Part shown: positions 6,415 through 14,955 of the stretch, piece after piece
Position numbering within the stretch: the first letter of the stretch is position 1
Layout of the letters: the number at the start of each line of letters is the position of its first letter
Source: Lachnoclostridium sp. UBA739
GTDB taxonomy: Bacteria; Bacillota_A; Clostridia; Lachnospirales; Lachnospiraceae
Direction: 5' to 3'
DNA: 23,290 nucleotides
Assembly: GCA_002297865.1 (NCBI GenBank)
Contig: DBKX01000225.1
Span: 1 to 23,290 of the forward strand
Notes under the pieces: model-generated
Told to the model about the DNA's origin: nothing
Database searches by the model: none
The model's input: the letters and a program-made list of their open reading frames with translations, nothing else
Made by a program: the position numbers and the translations under genes

Positions 6415-7146
6415 ATGAGGTCACTTAAAATTTATCTTTGCGAAGATGATGATATGCAAATGAAAGTGAATCGTCTGGTGTTAACAGAACATTTAAGCAG
6501 AAAGAATATAAAAGCAGAACTTATCTGCCATACGGAGTATCACCAAGAAGATGAAGAATTTCTGAAAACCATTGACCTGGCAATTTTAGATATAGATTTA
6601 GATGGAAATAGTGGAATTGAATTAGCTAAAAAAATTCGTACCTTGAATTCTAAAAGTGCAGTAATATTTGTCACAGGACATCCAGAATATTCGTTAGAAG
6701 CATCTCAAGTATTATTAAGTGGATTTTTAGCAAAACCCCTTGACCCGTTGGTTTTTGAAGAGATTATAGATCGGGCGATTGTGCAGATTAATGGATATCG
6801 GGCAAGCCAGATGGCATGTAATACAGCATCATTTCAAAAGGGCAAAATTGTAATAAAGGAACGATGCATAATCAGCATTGAAAAGATCCCAAACACACAC
6901 GAAGTAAATATTATAACAAGGGAAGAAACTTTGACTGTGTACGATACCATAAAGGATATAGATAAGAGAATATCGGATGTGTTTATTAAAGTAAATGCAT
7001 CTGTTATTGTTAATATGTCTTATATAAAAAGAATTGAGTGCAAGCAGGTTGTATTGCGGGACGGAAGAACGTATAACATTGCTTATAGAAGAATAGAGGC
7101 GGTTGAAAAGGGGTACAAGGAATTTGTTAGAAGAATGTATGTTTAG
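6415..7146 (+). CDS. AgrA-like LytTR-family response regulator
   Basis: 243 aa. The receiver domain (about 1-120) has the acidic CEDDD patch near residue 10, phospho-acceptor Asp59 in LAILDIDLDG, the Thr in VIFVTGHPEY and the Lys in FLAKPLDP. The LytTR DNA-binding domain (about 147-240) has the family pattern FIKVNASVIVNMSYIKRI and ends VRRMYV. The ATG follows GAGGGGGAAC. AgrA proteins are phosphorylated by AgrC and activate the agr promoter and target genes at paired 9-bp direct repeats. With the kinase and precursor genes directly upstream this is the cognate regulator. Gene order is C-D-A rather than the staphylococcal B-D-C-A. Confidence 0.93.
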   Translation: MRSLKIYLCEDDDMQMKVNRLVLTEHLSRKNIKAELICHTEYHQEDEEFLKTIDLAILDIDLDGNSGIELAKKIRTLNSKSAVIFVTGHPEYSLEASQVLLSGFLAKPLDPLVFEEIIDRAIVQINGYRASQMACNTASFQKGKIVIKERCIISIEKIPNTHEVNIITREETLTVYDTIKDIDKRISDVFIKVNASVIVNMSYIKRIECKQVVLRDGRTYNIAYRRIEAVEKGYKEFVRRMYV

Positions 7147-7215
7147 TGATTGAAGGAAAATTAATTCTTCGAACATCAATAATCAAAGCACTTTATCAGA
7201 TTATATATTATCTAA

Positions 7216-7488
7216 AGTACGGATTATTATAAGTTCTATGTCTTGGATAAAGCTAATGAGACAATTTATACTGAAATATATGGTCCCTGTGCTATTCAGC
7301 CAGTAATGGAAGATAACAATGGTACAGTGAATATTCCTGTGGGAGCTGGAACTGGTACATATAGTGATAAATTCATAGACTATGAAAATCATCTGATTTC
7401 TAATTGGTTTGTTAATGTACGTGCTATCTGAAATGAATATGTTGCATACTTTGGAAAAAGTGAGGAAGTAGCAGATGGATTCTATTAA
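7216..7488 (+). pseudogene. Decayed C-terminal gene fragment with in-frame TGA
   Basis: After a TAA at 7213-7215 the frame reads as ordinary protein (STDYYKFYVLDKANETIY..., then IYGPCAIQPVMED and VNIPVGAGTGTYS) up to TGA at 7429-7431. It goes on in the same frame as protein-like sequence (NEYVAYFGKSEEVADGFY) to TAA at 7486-7488. There is no usable ATG or Shine-Dalgarno. The composition, rich in Tyr, Gly, Thr and Val, suggests the end of a secreted or lipid-anchored beta-rich protein. I do not recognise the family. A single base change (for example CGA to TGA) would account for the internal stop. A 6-bp hairpin, AAGGTT / AACCTT (7491-7506), follows. Confidence 0.6.
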
Positions 7489-7524
7489 GTAAGGTTGTAT
7501 AACCTTCAATTCAACCACATCTTC

Positions 7525-7577
7525 AAAAAGCCTTCGTTCCCAGTATAATGAACTCACTGGCTGGATAAAGGCTTTTT
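7525..7577. terminator. Hairpin upstream of proS, possible bidirectional terminator
   Basis: AAAAAGCCTT (7525-7534) and AAGGCTTTTT (7568-7577) are perfect complements. The 33-nt interior has its own weak pairing (CCAGT with ACTGG). A-rich and T-rich ends on each side make it symmetrical. It probably ends transcription from the agr-like side before the proS promoter. Confidence 0.6.
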
Positions 7578-7607
7578 CGCATTACCACTGGGGATAGGAA
7601 AAATGGC

Positions 7608-7636
7608 TTGACAATCCCAATAAATACTTGTAATAT
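7608..7636 (+). promoter_or_regulatory. Sigma-A promoter of proS
   Basis: Consensus -35 TTGACA (7608-7613), 17-bp spacer, -10 TAATAT (7631-7636). The predicted transcript start is near 7643, giving a leader of about 360 nt that contains the T-box. Confidence 0.85.
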
Positions 7637-7644
7637 TTGTTTAT

Positions 7645-7905
7645 AAAAAGTTGCGTTGATAAGGATTAGTACATTCTGAAAGTATTCAGAGAGGAAGCTG
7701 TCTGGTGTGAGGCTTCTATACGGAAAGCTTGGAACCTGCCTTGGAGCACTGTATGAAAATACAGCGTATGTCTGGCATTAACGGATACATAGTATTGCAA
7801 TGTATGAGTGGCAACGCTATCTGAGGAGAACTTTTATTGTAAGTTAATTAGGGTGGTACCGCCGAAGTCTTTCGGTCCCTTGTGGACAGAGGGCTTATTT
7901 TTTTA
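7645..7905 (+). ncRNA. T-box riboswitch controlling proS
   Basis: The conserved T-box core AGGGTGGTACCGCC is at 7850-7863. Stem I fills about 7655-7790, with the AGAGAGGAAGCTG apical segment (from 7689). The proposed specifier is the proline codon CCU at 7735-7737, in GGAACCTGCC. After the core, CCGAA / TTCGG (7862-7875) and CCCT / AGGG (7877-7892) pair, ending in a T7 run (7898-7904), the intrinsic terminator. By family, uncharged tRNA-Pro pairs with the specifier, and its 3' end pairs with the T-box bulge, which favours the antiterminator. proS transcription therefore rises in proline starvation. The core is certain; the exact specifier is a reading by eye. Confidence 0.93.
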
Positions 7906-8004
7906 CACTTTTTTGTGGGATGGCAATGTATCATCAACAGATTCAAAGTGTAGAATCAATGCCTGATGTCGGATATAGAAAACAGTTCTGAAAGGAGAAT
8001 AATT

Positions 8005-9441
8005 ATGGCTAAGGACAAGAAGTTAGTCGAAGCAATTACATCTATGGATGTTGATTTTGCGCAGTGGTATACAGACGTTGTAAAGAAAGCAGAGTTAATT
8101 GATTACTCAAGTGTTAGAGGATGTATGATTTTACGCCCTAACGGATATGCAATCTGGGAAAATATTCAGAAAGAATTAGATGCTCGTTTTAAAGAAACAG
8201 GTGTTGAAAATGTTTACATGCCAATGTTTATTCCAGAAAGCCTGCTTCAGAAGGAAAAAGACCATGTAGAAGGGTTTGCGCCAGAAGTAGCTTGGGTTAC
8301 ACATGGTGGTTTAGAGCCATTACAGGAAAGACTTTGTGTACGTCCAACATCAGAGACTTTATTCTGTGATTTATATTCTAATATTGTACAGTCTTATCGT
8401 GACCTGCCAAAGTTATATAATCAATGGTGTTCTGTTGTACGTTGGGAAAAGACAACAAGACCTTTCTTACGTTCTATGGAATTCTTATGGCAAGAAGGAC
8501 ATACAGCACATGCTACAGCAGAAGAAGCAGAAGAAAGAACAGTTCAAATGTTAAACATTTATGCTGATTTCTGTGAACAGGTGTTAGCAATTCCTATGAT
8601 TAAAGGTAGAAAAACAGATAAAGAAAAATTCGCAGGTGCTCATTCCACATATACAATTGAAGCATTAATGCACGATGGAAAAGCGTTACAGTCTGGAACA
8701 AGCCATAACTTTGGGGATGGTTTTGCAAAAGCATTTCATATCCAGTATACAGACAAAGAGAATAAATTACAGTATGTTCATCAGACATCATGGGGTATGT
8801 CCACACGTATTATTGGTGCTATTATTATGGTTCATGGTGATGATTCAGGTCTGGTACTTCCACCAAGAATTGCTCCAACACAAGTTATGATTATTCCTAT
8901 TGCACAGCATAAAGAGGGAGTGCTTGATAAGGCTCGTGAATTACAAGACAGATTAGTAAGCAATTTCCGAGTAAAAGTAGATGATTCCGATAAGAGTCCA
9001 GGATGGAAATTTAGTGAGCAGGAAATGCGTGGTATTCCAGTGCGTATTGAAATTGGACCAAAAGATATCGAAGCAAATCAGGCTGTGGTTGTTCGTCGTG
9101 ACACAAGAGAAAAAATCGTTGTATCCTTAGATGAATTAGAAGCAAAGGTACAAGAAATACTTGATACAATGCAAAGTGATATGTTAGAACGAGCTAGAGC
9201 ACATAGAGATGCTCACACATATGAAGCTGTAACTTATGATGAGTTCAAAGACACAATTGCTAATAAGCCAGGTTTTGTAAAAGCAATGTGGTGTGGTGAT
9301 TTAGAATGTGAAATGAAGATTAAAGAAGATACGACAGCAACTTCTCGTTGTATGCCATTTGAACAGGAACAATTATCCGATAAATGTGTATGTTGTGGAA
9401 AACCAGCTAAAACTATGGTTTACTGGGGTAAGGCATACTAA
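8005..9441 (+). CDS. proS: Prolyl-tRNA synthetase, type 3 (archaeal/eukaryotic-like)
   Basis: 478 aa from ATG 8005, chosen because AAAGGAGAATAATT precedes it; the frame is open upstream to 7966 without a better start. The class II core shows motif 1 near [15 protein letters not shown], motif 2 [23 protein letters not shown], and motif 3 with [17 protein letters not shown]. There is no INS editing domain. The C-terminal ProRS_C zinc region (CGDLEC..., then CVCCGKP) and terminal YWGKAY mark the short archaeal/eukaryotic-type enzyme common in Clostridia. It charges tRNA-Pro in the cytoplasm. Expression is controlled by the T-box leader upstream. Confidence 0.97.
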   Translation: MAKDKKLVEAITSMDVDFAQWYTDVVKKAELIDYSSVRGCMILRPNGYAIWENIQKELDARFKETGVENVYMPMFIPESLLQKEKDHVEGFAPEVAWVTHGGLEPLQERLCVRPTSETLFCDLYSNIVQSYRDLPKLYNQWCSVVRWEKTTRPFLRSMEFLWQEGHTAHATAEEAEERTVQMLNIYADFCEQVLAIPMIKGRKTDKEKFAGAHSTYTIEALMHDGKALQSGTSHNFGDGFAKAFHIQYTDKENKLQYVHQTSWGMSTRIIGAIIMVHGDDSGLVLPPRIAPTQVMIIPIAQHKEGVLDKARELQDRLVSNFRVKVDDSDKSPGWKFSEQEMRGIPVRIEIGPKDIEANQAVVVRRDTREKIVVSLDELEAKVQEILDTMQSDMLERARAHRDAHTYEAVTYDEFKDTIANKPGFVKAMWCGDLECEMKIKEDTTATSRCMPFEQEQLSDKCVCCGKPAKTMVYWGKAY

Positions 9442-9479
9442 TAAAAGAACTTGCTCAATTAGATAGTTTCGTTTTATAG

Positions 9480-9512
9480 GAGGGGAATTCAGATAAAATC
9501 AGGATTCCCCTC
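9480..9512 (+). terminator. Hairpin after proS
   Basis: GAGGGGAAT (9480-9488) pairs perfectly with ATTCCCCTC (9504-9512) across a 15-nt loop, 39 bp after the proS stop. The tail TAAATTAAT has no real T-run, so termination would be weak; it may act with the next hairpin. Confidence 0.6.
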
Positions 9513-9551
9513 TAAATTAATATGTATGTTGTGAGGGAAAGATGAACAGAA

Positions 9552-9579
9552 AAAACCCTACCAGGCAAGGTAAGGTTTT
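9552..9579. terminator. Second hairpin after proS
   Basis: AAAACCCTACC (9552-9562) and GGTAAGGTTTT (9569-9579) pair with one mismatch around a 6-nt loop. The right arm ends in TTTT followed by AAAAC, and the left side is A-rich, so it could terminate in either direction. Confidence 0.55.
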
Positions 9580-9941
9580 AAAACATCACATAAACACAAC
9601 AAATAATTTAAATATAATAAGAACTATTATATTTGATTAGAAAGTTCCGTACGCCTTTGCGTACTTATATAAAAAAGATATATCCATATTTCTTTTACGT
9701 TTGAATAAAGAAATTATTCAAGAATAACGTATGCGTATAATGAATCATACTATTAGAAAATCTGTACTTTTCCGAGCTGTACTTCATTTTAAAGAACTGA
9801 ATCACTTTTTAGTTATGGTGGCAGAAGCAGCGATTAGATTTAATCGATTGTAAGAGTCGCTTAGGATTTGCTTATATCATATGTGCTAGAATTAAAAGTT
9901 GGGAAGAAGGGATTGAGGGTTTACTAGCAACAATAATTCAT
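9580..9941. other. Intergenic stretch with small palindromes, no convincing gene
   Basis: Very AT-rich. Perfect inverted repeats: GTACGC / GCGTAC (9649-9664, loop CTTT), TTGAATAA / TTATTCAA (9701-9721, 5-nt loop) followed by a TATAAT at 9736-9741, and CGATTA / TAATCG around 9831-9846. The plus-strand frame 9813-10001 is open for 62 codons with protein-like content (GFAYIICARIKSWEEGIEG) but has no start, and it runs through a terminator, so it may be a relic. I recognise no family. Confidence 0.5.
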
Positions 9942-9986
9942 AAGCGCATTGGCTCATCACATCCAATTAATCCGAAGTGCTTTTTT
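9942..9986 (+). terminator. Orphan intrinsic terminator
   Basis: AAGCGCATTGG (9942-9952) pairs with CCGAAGTGCTT (9972-9982): 10 of 11 positions pair, two of them G-T, around a 19-nt loop, followed by T6 (9981-9986). It has T-run polarity on the plus strand, yet no gene ends here, so it implies a small RNA or a relic transcript. Confidence 0.6.
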
Positions 9987-10057
9987 ACTTGCTCTCTCTG
10001 ACATTGGATATCATATCATGCAATACAAATAAAATCCAATTATATAAAATTATAGCA

Positions 10058-10076
10058 CCATAAGAAAAATTTATGG
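10058..10076 (+). promoter_or_regulatory. LysR-type operator (T-N11-A dyad) before the LysR gene
   Basis: CCATAA (10058-10063) and TTATGG (10071-10076) form a dyad with a 7-bp centre. It contains the T-N11-A spacing (T10061, A10073) typical of LysR-family binding sites. It lies just before the lysR Shine-Dalgarno, suggesting autoregulation. Confidence 0.6.
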
Positions 10077-10092
10077 CTTACAAGGAGTGCAC

Positions 10093-10989
10093 ATGTTAGA
10101 TTATAGAGTAGAAACATTTCTTACAGTATGTCAAACTAGAAACTATACAAGAGCGGCGCAGATGCTTAATATTACGCAGCCAGCAGTTTCGCAGCATATT
10201 AAGTATTTGGAAGAATACTTCAGTGTTAAATTGTTTGATATGAGAGGGAAAATGATATATTTAACTAGTGAGGGAGAAGAAGTATATCACTTAGCAAGGA
10301 TATTTAATCTGAATATTACAAAATTTAAGGAGCATCTGTTAACGGATACGGGAAGTAAGGAAATATCAGTTGGGGCAACAAAAACGATAGGTGAATTTAT
10401 CATGCCACCGATTATTGCGTCTTATGTAAAAGAATATCCGAATCGTATTATGAAAATGAAGGTAGACAGTACATCTACCTTACTTGAGAAAGTAAAGTAT
10501 GGAGAGTTAGACTTTGCATTTATTGAGGGACCTTTTGATGAGCAGGAGTTTAATGTTTTAGAGTTTATGGAGGAGCGTTATATTCCAGTTTGCAGTCCAG
10601 AATTTAAATTTGCTGGAAGTGAAGTGACTATTCATGACCTGATGAACTATCCTCTTATCTTGAAAGAAGAAAGCCGCGATGGCAGGTCAGACATCGAACA
10701 ATGGTTATTGCAGATAAATCATAGTATAAATAACTTTAAAGTAGTGCATTTGGTTGACAGTCTTTTAGTTGTAAAGGAAATGGTGAAAAATAATATAGGA
10801 ATCTCTTTCTTATATGAAACTTCAGTTAGGGAAGAATTATTAAACGGATCTCTTGTAACTATTCCAATAAAGAATTATGATGTTAAGAGAAAGTTTAAAT
10901 TTGTATATAGAAAATACTCTAATTACGATCAGGAATACTTAGACTTTTTTGATTTTTGTGATGACCAAAGGAGGATTTTATGTTTATAG
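10093..10989 (+). CDS. LysR-family transcriptional regulator
   Basis: 298 aa from ATG 10093, which follows AAGGAG at 5 nt; the GTG at 10087 overlaps that Shine-Dalgarno and is not preferred. The N-terminal winged helix-turn-helix (about 1-60) is classical: FLTVCQTRNYTRAAQMLNITQPAVSQHIKYLE. The effector-binding LysR_substrate domain (about 88-290) follows, with the usual EGPFDEQEF and LILKEESRDGR segments. The ligand is unknown, and there is no divergent metabolic gene to suggest one. The last 10 bp overlap the cca start, so the two are cotranscribed and probably translationally coupled. Confidence 0.93.
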   Translation: MLDYRVETFLTVCQTRNYTRAAQMLNITQPAVSQHIKYLEEYFSVKLFDMRGKMIYLTSEGEEVYHLARIFNLNITKFKEHLLTDTGSKEISVGATKTIGEFIMPPIIASYVKEYPNRIMKMKVDSTSTLLEKVKYGELDFAFIEGPFDEQEFNVLEFMEERYIPVCSPEFKFAGSEVTIHDLMNYPLILKEESRDGRSDIEQWLLQINHSINNFKVVHLVDSLLVVKEMVKNNIGISFLYETSVREELLNGSLVTIPIKNYDVKRKFKFVYRKYSNYDQEYLDFFDFCDDQRRILCL

Positions 10990-12362
10990 AGATACCCGAG
11001 AAGGTAGAATATATTTTAAATGTATTGCTGAATAATGGTTATGAGGCATATGCGGTTGGTGGCTGTGTAAGAGATGTGCTTTTAGGCCGAATCCCAGGAG
11101 ATTGGGATATTACAACCTCAGCAAAGCCAGACCAGGTAAAACAGTTGTTTCGACGTACCATTGATACTGGAATTCAGCATGGAACGGTTACAGTTATGCT
11201 GGACAAGGAAGGTTTTGAGGTTACTACTTATCGTATAGATGGGGAATACGAAGATAGTAGGCATCCAAAGAGTGTAGAATTTACAACCAATCTTGTGGAA
11301 GATTTAAAACGTAGGGATTTTACCATTAACGCTATGGCATATAACCATGTAACCGGAATCGTTGATGAATTTAATGGCATGGAAGATTTAAAAAGAAAGC
11401 GAATTGTCTGTGTTGGAAACCCGGAAGAACGTTTTAGTGAAGATGCACTAAGGATGTTGCGTGCCGTCCGATTTTCTGGACAACTTGGTTTTGATATTGA
11501 AGAGAATACCAAAAAGGCAATAAAAACTTTGGCACCAACTATACAAAATATAAGTGCAGAACGTATTCGTGTTGAGTTAGATAAGCTTTTCTGTGCAAAA
11601 TATGCGGACCGCTTTTTTATAGCGTATGAAACTGGTCTTACAGATTACATTCTTCCTGAGTTTAATGAAATGATGGAAACGGAGCAGAATAATCCAAATC
11701 ATAAAGATTGTGTTGGACGCCATTGTATGAATGCATTATTAGCGTTTCACAATGAAATTGCAACACAAGAGTGTTATCAGAAGTTTCACTATCCACATAA
11801 ACTTTACTCTGCCTTAAGCTGGGCAATACTTTTTCATGATGTAGGGAAACCGGCAATGAAAACAGTAGATGAGGAGGGAATTGATCATTTTTATGGTCAT
11901 GATGAAGAAGGTTCTAAGATCGTAAGAACAATTCTTAAGAGGTTAAAATTTGATAATTATACAGTTGATACAGTAACTCATCTTATTCGCTGGCATGATT
12001 ATCGCTATGCGCATACTCCAGAAGCAATACGAAGAGCCTTAAACAAAATTGGAGGGGATTTCATCTTTTCACTCCTTTTTGTGCAATACTCGGATGTACT
12101 TGCACAAAGTGAATTCAACCAAAAAGAGAAGCTTTTAAGATTAGATGAAGCGAAAAGACTTATTGAAGAGAGATTAGAAAAGCAGGAAGCATTTACGATA
12201 AAAGACCTTGCGGTAAATGGAAATGATTTAATACAGGCTGGTATAAAACCAGGAAAGGAAATTGGAGTTGTCCTAAACTCTTTGCTAGAACAGGTTTTGG
12301 AAGAGCCAGAGCGCAATAATAGGGAATTTCTATTAAACTGTATAAAGTTAAACAAGAATTAG
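10980..12362 (+). CDS. cca: CCA tRNA nucleotidyltransferase with HD domain
   Basis: 460 aa. The class II nucleotidyltransferase head has VGGCVRDVLLG (GGCVRD at 27-32), the metal-binding GDWDIT (Asp41 and Asp43), RRDFTINAMAYN (111-122) and EDALRMLRAVRFSGQLGF (154-171). An HD phosphohydrolase-type domain with FHDVGKP (His286-Asp287) and further His residues (FYGHDEEG, RWHDYR) lies in the second half, as in many clostridial enzymes. It adds or repairs the 3' CCA of tRNAs. Its AGGAGG lies inside the end of the LysR gene, whose stop is beyond this ATG. Confidence 0.96.
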   Translation: MFIEIPEKVEYILNVLLNNGYEAYAVGGCVRDVLLGRIPGDWDITTSAKPDQVKQLFRRTIDTGIQHGTVTVMLDKEGFEVTTYRIDGEYEDSRHPKSVEFTTNLVEDLKRRDFTINAMAYNHVTGIVDEFNGMEDLKRKRIVCVGNPEERFSEDALRMLRAVRFSGQLGFDIEENTKKAIKTLAPTIQNISAERIRVELDKLFCAKYADRFFIAYETGLTDYILPEFNEMMETEQNNPNHKDCVGRHCMNALLAFHNEIATQECYQKFHYPHKLYSALSWAILFHDVGKPAMKTVDEEGIDHFYGHDEEGSKIVRTILKRLKFDNYTVDTVTHLIRWHDYRYAHTPEAIRRALNKIGGDFIFSLLFVQYSDVLAQSEFNQKEKLLRLDEAKRLIEERLEKQEAFTIKDLAVNGNDLIQAGIKPGKEIGVVLNSLLEQVLEEPERNNREFLLNCIKLNKN

Positions 12363-12442
12363 GAATGAAAGCAAAATCAAAGTCATACTATTAAAAATAG
12401 ACACCGGTTTGCGGGTAAATATTTTTAATGGGAGGGCTAAAC

Positions 12443-13441
12443 GTGGACGATAGATATGAGGAAATCTTTCGACAGTATAATCTAAGAATTGAGAATATTT
12501 ATAGAGCCAGAGGGGCCCTTTTGCTGGAAACAGATAAAGGGGTTAAACTATTTCGCTCTATTCAAAATTCGAAGGCCCGGATCGAGTTTGAACACCAGTT
12601 GCTTATGTTCCTAGAGGAACAAGGCAATTCAAATGTAGATCTGTACTGTCTTAATAAGAAAAATGAGATAATAAGTGAAGATAGTCAAGGTGATAAGTAT
12701 ACGATTAAGAACTGGTGCGTTGGGGATGAATCCAATTTAAGAGATACGCTCCAGGTAAAAAATGCAGCAAAAAATCTTGCTAATCTTCACAAACAGCTAA
12801 AGAATGTTACATTTGCCAAAGAAAGACCGTTTACCCAGACCCATATATTGCCGACATTGTTTGAAAAGCACAATAGAGAGTTAAAACGTGTGAAAACATA
12901 CATAATTGATAAGAAGCAGAAAAATGAGTTTGAGGTTCGCTTCTTAAATGTGTACGACCGTTTTTATAGTCAGGCAATGGAGGCAACAAAACAGCTTAGT
13001 AATATTGATTTTAATTCTATTATGAAAAGCAGTATGGAAAATGGTACCGTAGCACATGGCAGTTACACATATCATAATATTATTGTTACGTCAAAAGGGA
13101 TTTTCACAACTAATTTTGATAAGGCGGATATAGGTCTTCAAGTATTTGATCTTTACTACTTTATGCGTAAGGTAATGGAGAAAAACAATTGGGATATTAT
13201 GCTGTCTAATCGTATACTAGAAGAGTATTTAAGGAATAATAGCTTGAGTGATAATGAGCAGAAGTTATTATATATTCTTATGCTTTATCCAGAAAAATTC
13301 TGGAAAATAACAAATTACTATTATAATGGTAAAAAGTCTTGGATTTCAGGGAGAACAATTCAAAAACTTACCTGTATACAGCAGCAGGAAGATATGAAAA
13401 ATTTGTTTTTGCAGAACTTAAAGCGCTATTGTATAATATAG
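12443..13441 (+). CDS. CotS-like spore coat protein (pseudokinase fold)
   Basis: 332 aa from GTG 12443, which has GGGAGGG 7 nt upstream; the ATG at 12428 sits before that ribosome site. The C-terminal half matches the CotS/YutH spore coat family, which has an aminoglycoside-phosphotransferase-like fold: HGSYTYHNIIV (from residue 205), then FDKADIGLQVFDLYYFMRKVMEKNNWD. The catalytic-loop Asp expected in HGD....N is Ser here, and the DFG-like Asp is changed (TTNFDKAD), so phosphotransfer is unlikely (inference). CotS-type proteins are coat components made in the mother cell. It follows cca by 80 bp and precedes a PEGA-protein gene by 32 bp. No clear sigma-E or sigma-K promoter was found. Confidence 0.78.
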   Translation: MDDRYEEIFRQYNLRIENIYRARGALLLETDKGVKLFRSIQNSKARIEFEHQLLMFLEEQGNSNVDLYCLNKKNEIISEDSQGDKYTIKNWCVGDESNLRDTLQVKNAAKNLANLHKQLKNVTFAKERPFTQTHILPTLFEKHNRELKRVKTYIIDKKQKNEFEVRFLNVYDRFYSQAMEATKQLSNIDFNSIMKSSMENGTVAHGSYTYHNIIVTSKGIFTTNFDKADIGLQVFDLYYFMRKVMEKNNWDIMLSNRILEEYLRNNSLSDNEQKLLYILMLYPEKFWKITNYYYNGKKSWISGRTIQKLTCIQQQEDMKNLFLQNLKRYCII

Positions 13442-13473
13442 GGAAAAAGTTCTATACGTAGGAGGAATAATAG

Positions 13474-14925
13474 ATGAACAGGGGAAAACAATATCAAGCT
13501 GTAATTGCTATGGTAGTTGTGTTATTCGTTGCAGGTTTAATTTATTGCGGTGTTCAAATAGAAAAAAGCAGCAGAAGTGGAACACAAGCGGGTATTCAGC
13601 AAGCTACAGGTAACCCAGACTTTAAACGCTCTTTTACAGGAGTAGTAAAAGGGATTGATGAAGAAAACCAGACAATTAGCTTATTAGGTACAGATAACGC
13701 GGTACAGATGAATTTTCGCTATAATGGTGGTACAGATGTTAAAGATCAATATGGAAAAGTAATCTCGATGAAAGTAATTTCTTTAGGTGAGATCGTGGAA
13801 TTTACCTATGATGCCAAGACTAATAAGCTGCTTTCTCTTAATATAGATAAGGATGCATGGACTTACGAAAATGTGAAGAAGATGAAGATGGATACAGAAA
13901 GAGGCGTAATTCAGTTAGGAAACTCACGGTATGGTTTTACGGAAAATCTATTATATGTAGGGGATAATGAAATAATTAGCCTATCCGATTTAAGTTCTAA
14001 GGATCAACTTACCATAAAGGGAATTGGAGAAACAGTTTATTCTATTATTGTCACGAGAGGTCATGGTATGCTTCGTTTTACCAATATACATGATTTTATA
14101 GGTGGTACAGTTTATATTGGTGCTAGTACGTACAAGACGGTAAAGAGTGAACCATTTAATCTTATTATAAGAGAAGGTACTTATAAAGTAGTCATGCAGA
14201 ATGGTGAACTTATTGGCTCAAAAAAGGTGACGATTGAGAGAGATCAAGAGGTTACTGTTGATATGAGTGAATTTAAAATATCCAAGGCGCGTATTGGAAC
14301 AGTGTCATTCAAGATTAATCCTTATGGTGCAGACTTATATATTAATGGAAACGCAACGGATTATTCAAAACCAATTACCCTTAATTATGGTAATCATACG
14401 ATGATTGTAAAATTAGCAGGCTATAAAACATTTTCTGGAGTGCTGACAGTGGGACAGTCCGAACAGGAGATAGAGGTCAATTTAGTGCCTAAGTCATCTG
14501 ATGAGGAAAGTACCGGTGGAGATGGTGTTGCAGATTCCAAAGACGAGGTTGATAATGATGATATTGTGCTAGATTGGGATTCAGATAAGACAGATAATAG
14601 TCCAACAAGTTCTAAATCACCAGCGACCTCATCAAAACCAATATCATCAACGGAACCGTCTGAAGCTCCTGCTTCATCTAAGACGCCAACAACTGGAAGC
14701 GAAATCGATACACTTCATAAGATAACAATATCTTCACCAGAAAATGTGGAAGTGTACATTGATGATGCTTATAAAGGAATATCACCTGTCAGTTTTACAA
14801 AGGTTCTAGGAACCCATACTGTTACATTAAAGAAAGATGGATACACGACTAAGCTCTATACGGTTCATGTAGAAGATAACAATGAAAATGTGTTCTATAC
14901 ATTTTCTGATTTAGTGAAAAAGTAG
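13474..14925 (+). CDS. Membrane-anchored PEGA-domain protein
   Basis: 483 aa; ATG after AGGAGGAAT. One N-terminal transmembrane helix (about 9-27) with Nin-Cout topology is followed by a beta-rich region (50-200). PEGA or PEGA-like modules lie at about 208-266, 275-338 (INPYGADLYINGNATDYSKP, then HTMIVKLAGYKTFSG) and 415-475 (VEVYIDDAYKGISPVSF, then HTVTLKKDGYTTK). The last two are separated by a disordered, acidic then Ser/Pro/Thr-rich linker (340-412) suited to spanning the wall. PEGA modules are found in surface proteins and are thought to bind other envelope parts. The gene is followed 30 bp later by a PrcB-type lipoprotein gene, so the pair may work at the cell surface. No enzymatic motif is seen. 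Confidence 0.85.
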   Translation: MNRGKQYQAVIAMVVVLFVAGLIYCGVQIEKSSRSGTQAGIQQATGNPDFKRSFTGVVKGIDEENQTISLLGTDNAVQMNFRYNGGTDVKDQYGKVISMKVISLGEIVEFTYDAKTNKLLSLNIDKDAWTYENVKKMKMDTERGVIQLGNSRYGFTENLLYVGDNEIISLSDLSSKDQLTIKGIGETVYSIIVTRGHGMLRFTNIHDFIGGTVYIGASTYKTVKSEPFNLIIREGTYKVVMQNGELIGSKKVTIERDQEVTVDMSEFKISKARIGTVSFKINPYGADLYINGNATDYSKPITLNYGNHTMIVKLAGYKTFSGVLTVGQSEQEIEVNLVPKSSDEESTGGDGVADSKDEVDNDDIVLDWDSDKTDNSPTSSKSPATSSKPISSTEPSEAPASSKTPTTGSEIDTLHKITISSPENVEVYIDDAYKGISPVSFTKVLGTHTVTLKKDGYTTKLYTVHVEDNNENVFYTFSDLVKK

Positions 14926-14955
14926 CATTATCATTTTTAGGAGGTCATGTTAAAC

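Noticed and set aside
7966..8004. Longer proS start
   Set aside because: No Shine-Dalgarno, whereas AAAGGAG precedes ATG 8005, where the family homology begins.
12363..12442. Sigma-E or sigma-K promoter for the CotS-like gene (CATACTAT at about 12387)
   Set aside because: The -10-like octamer is close, but there is no acceptable -35 at the required spacing.
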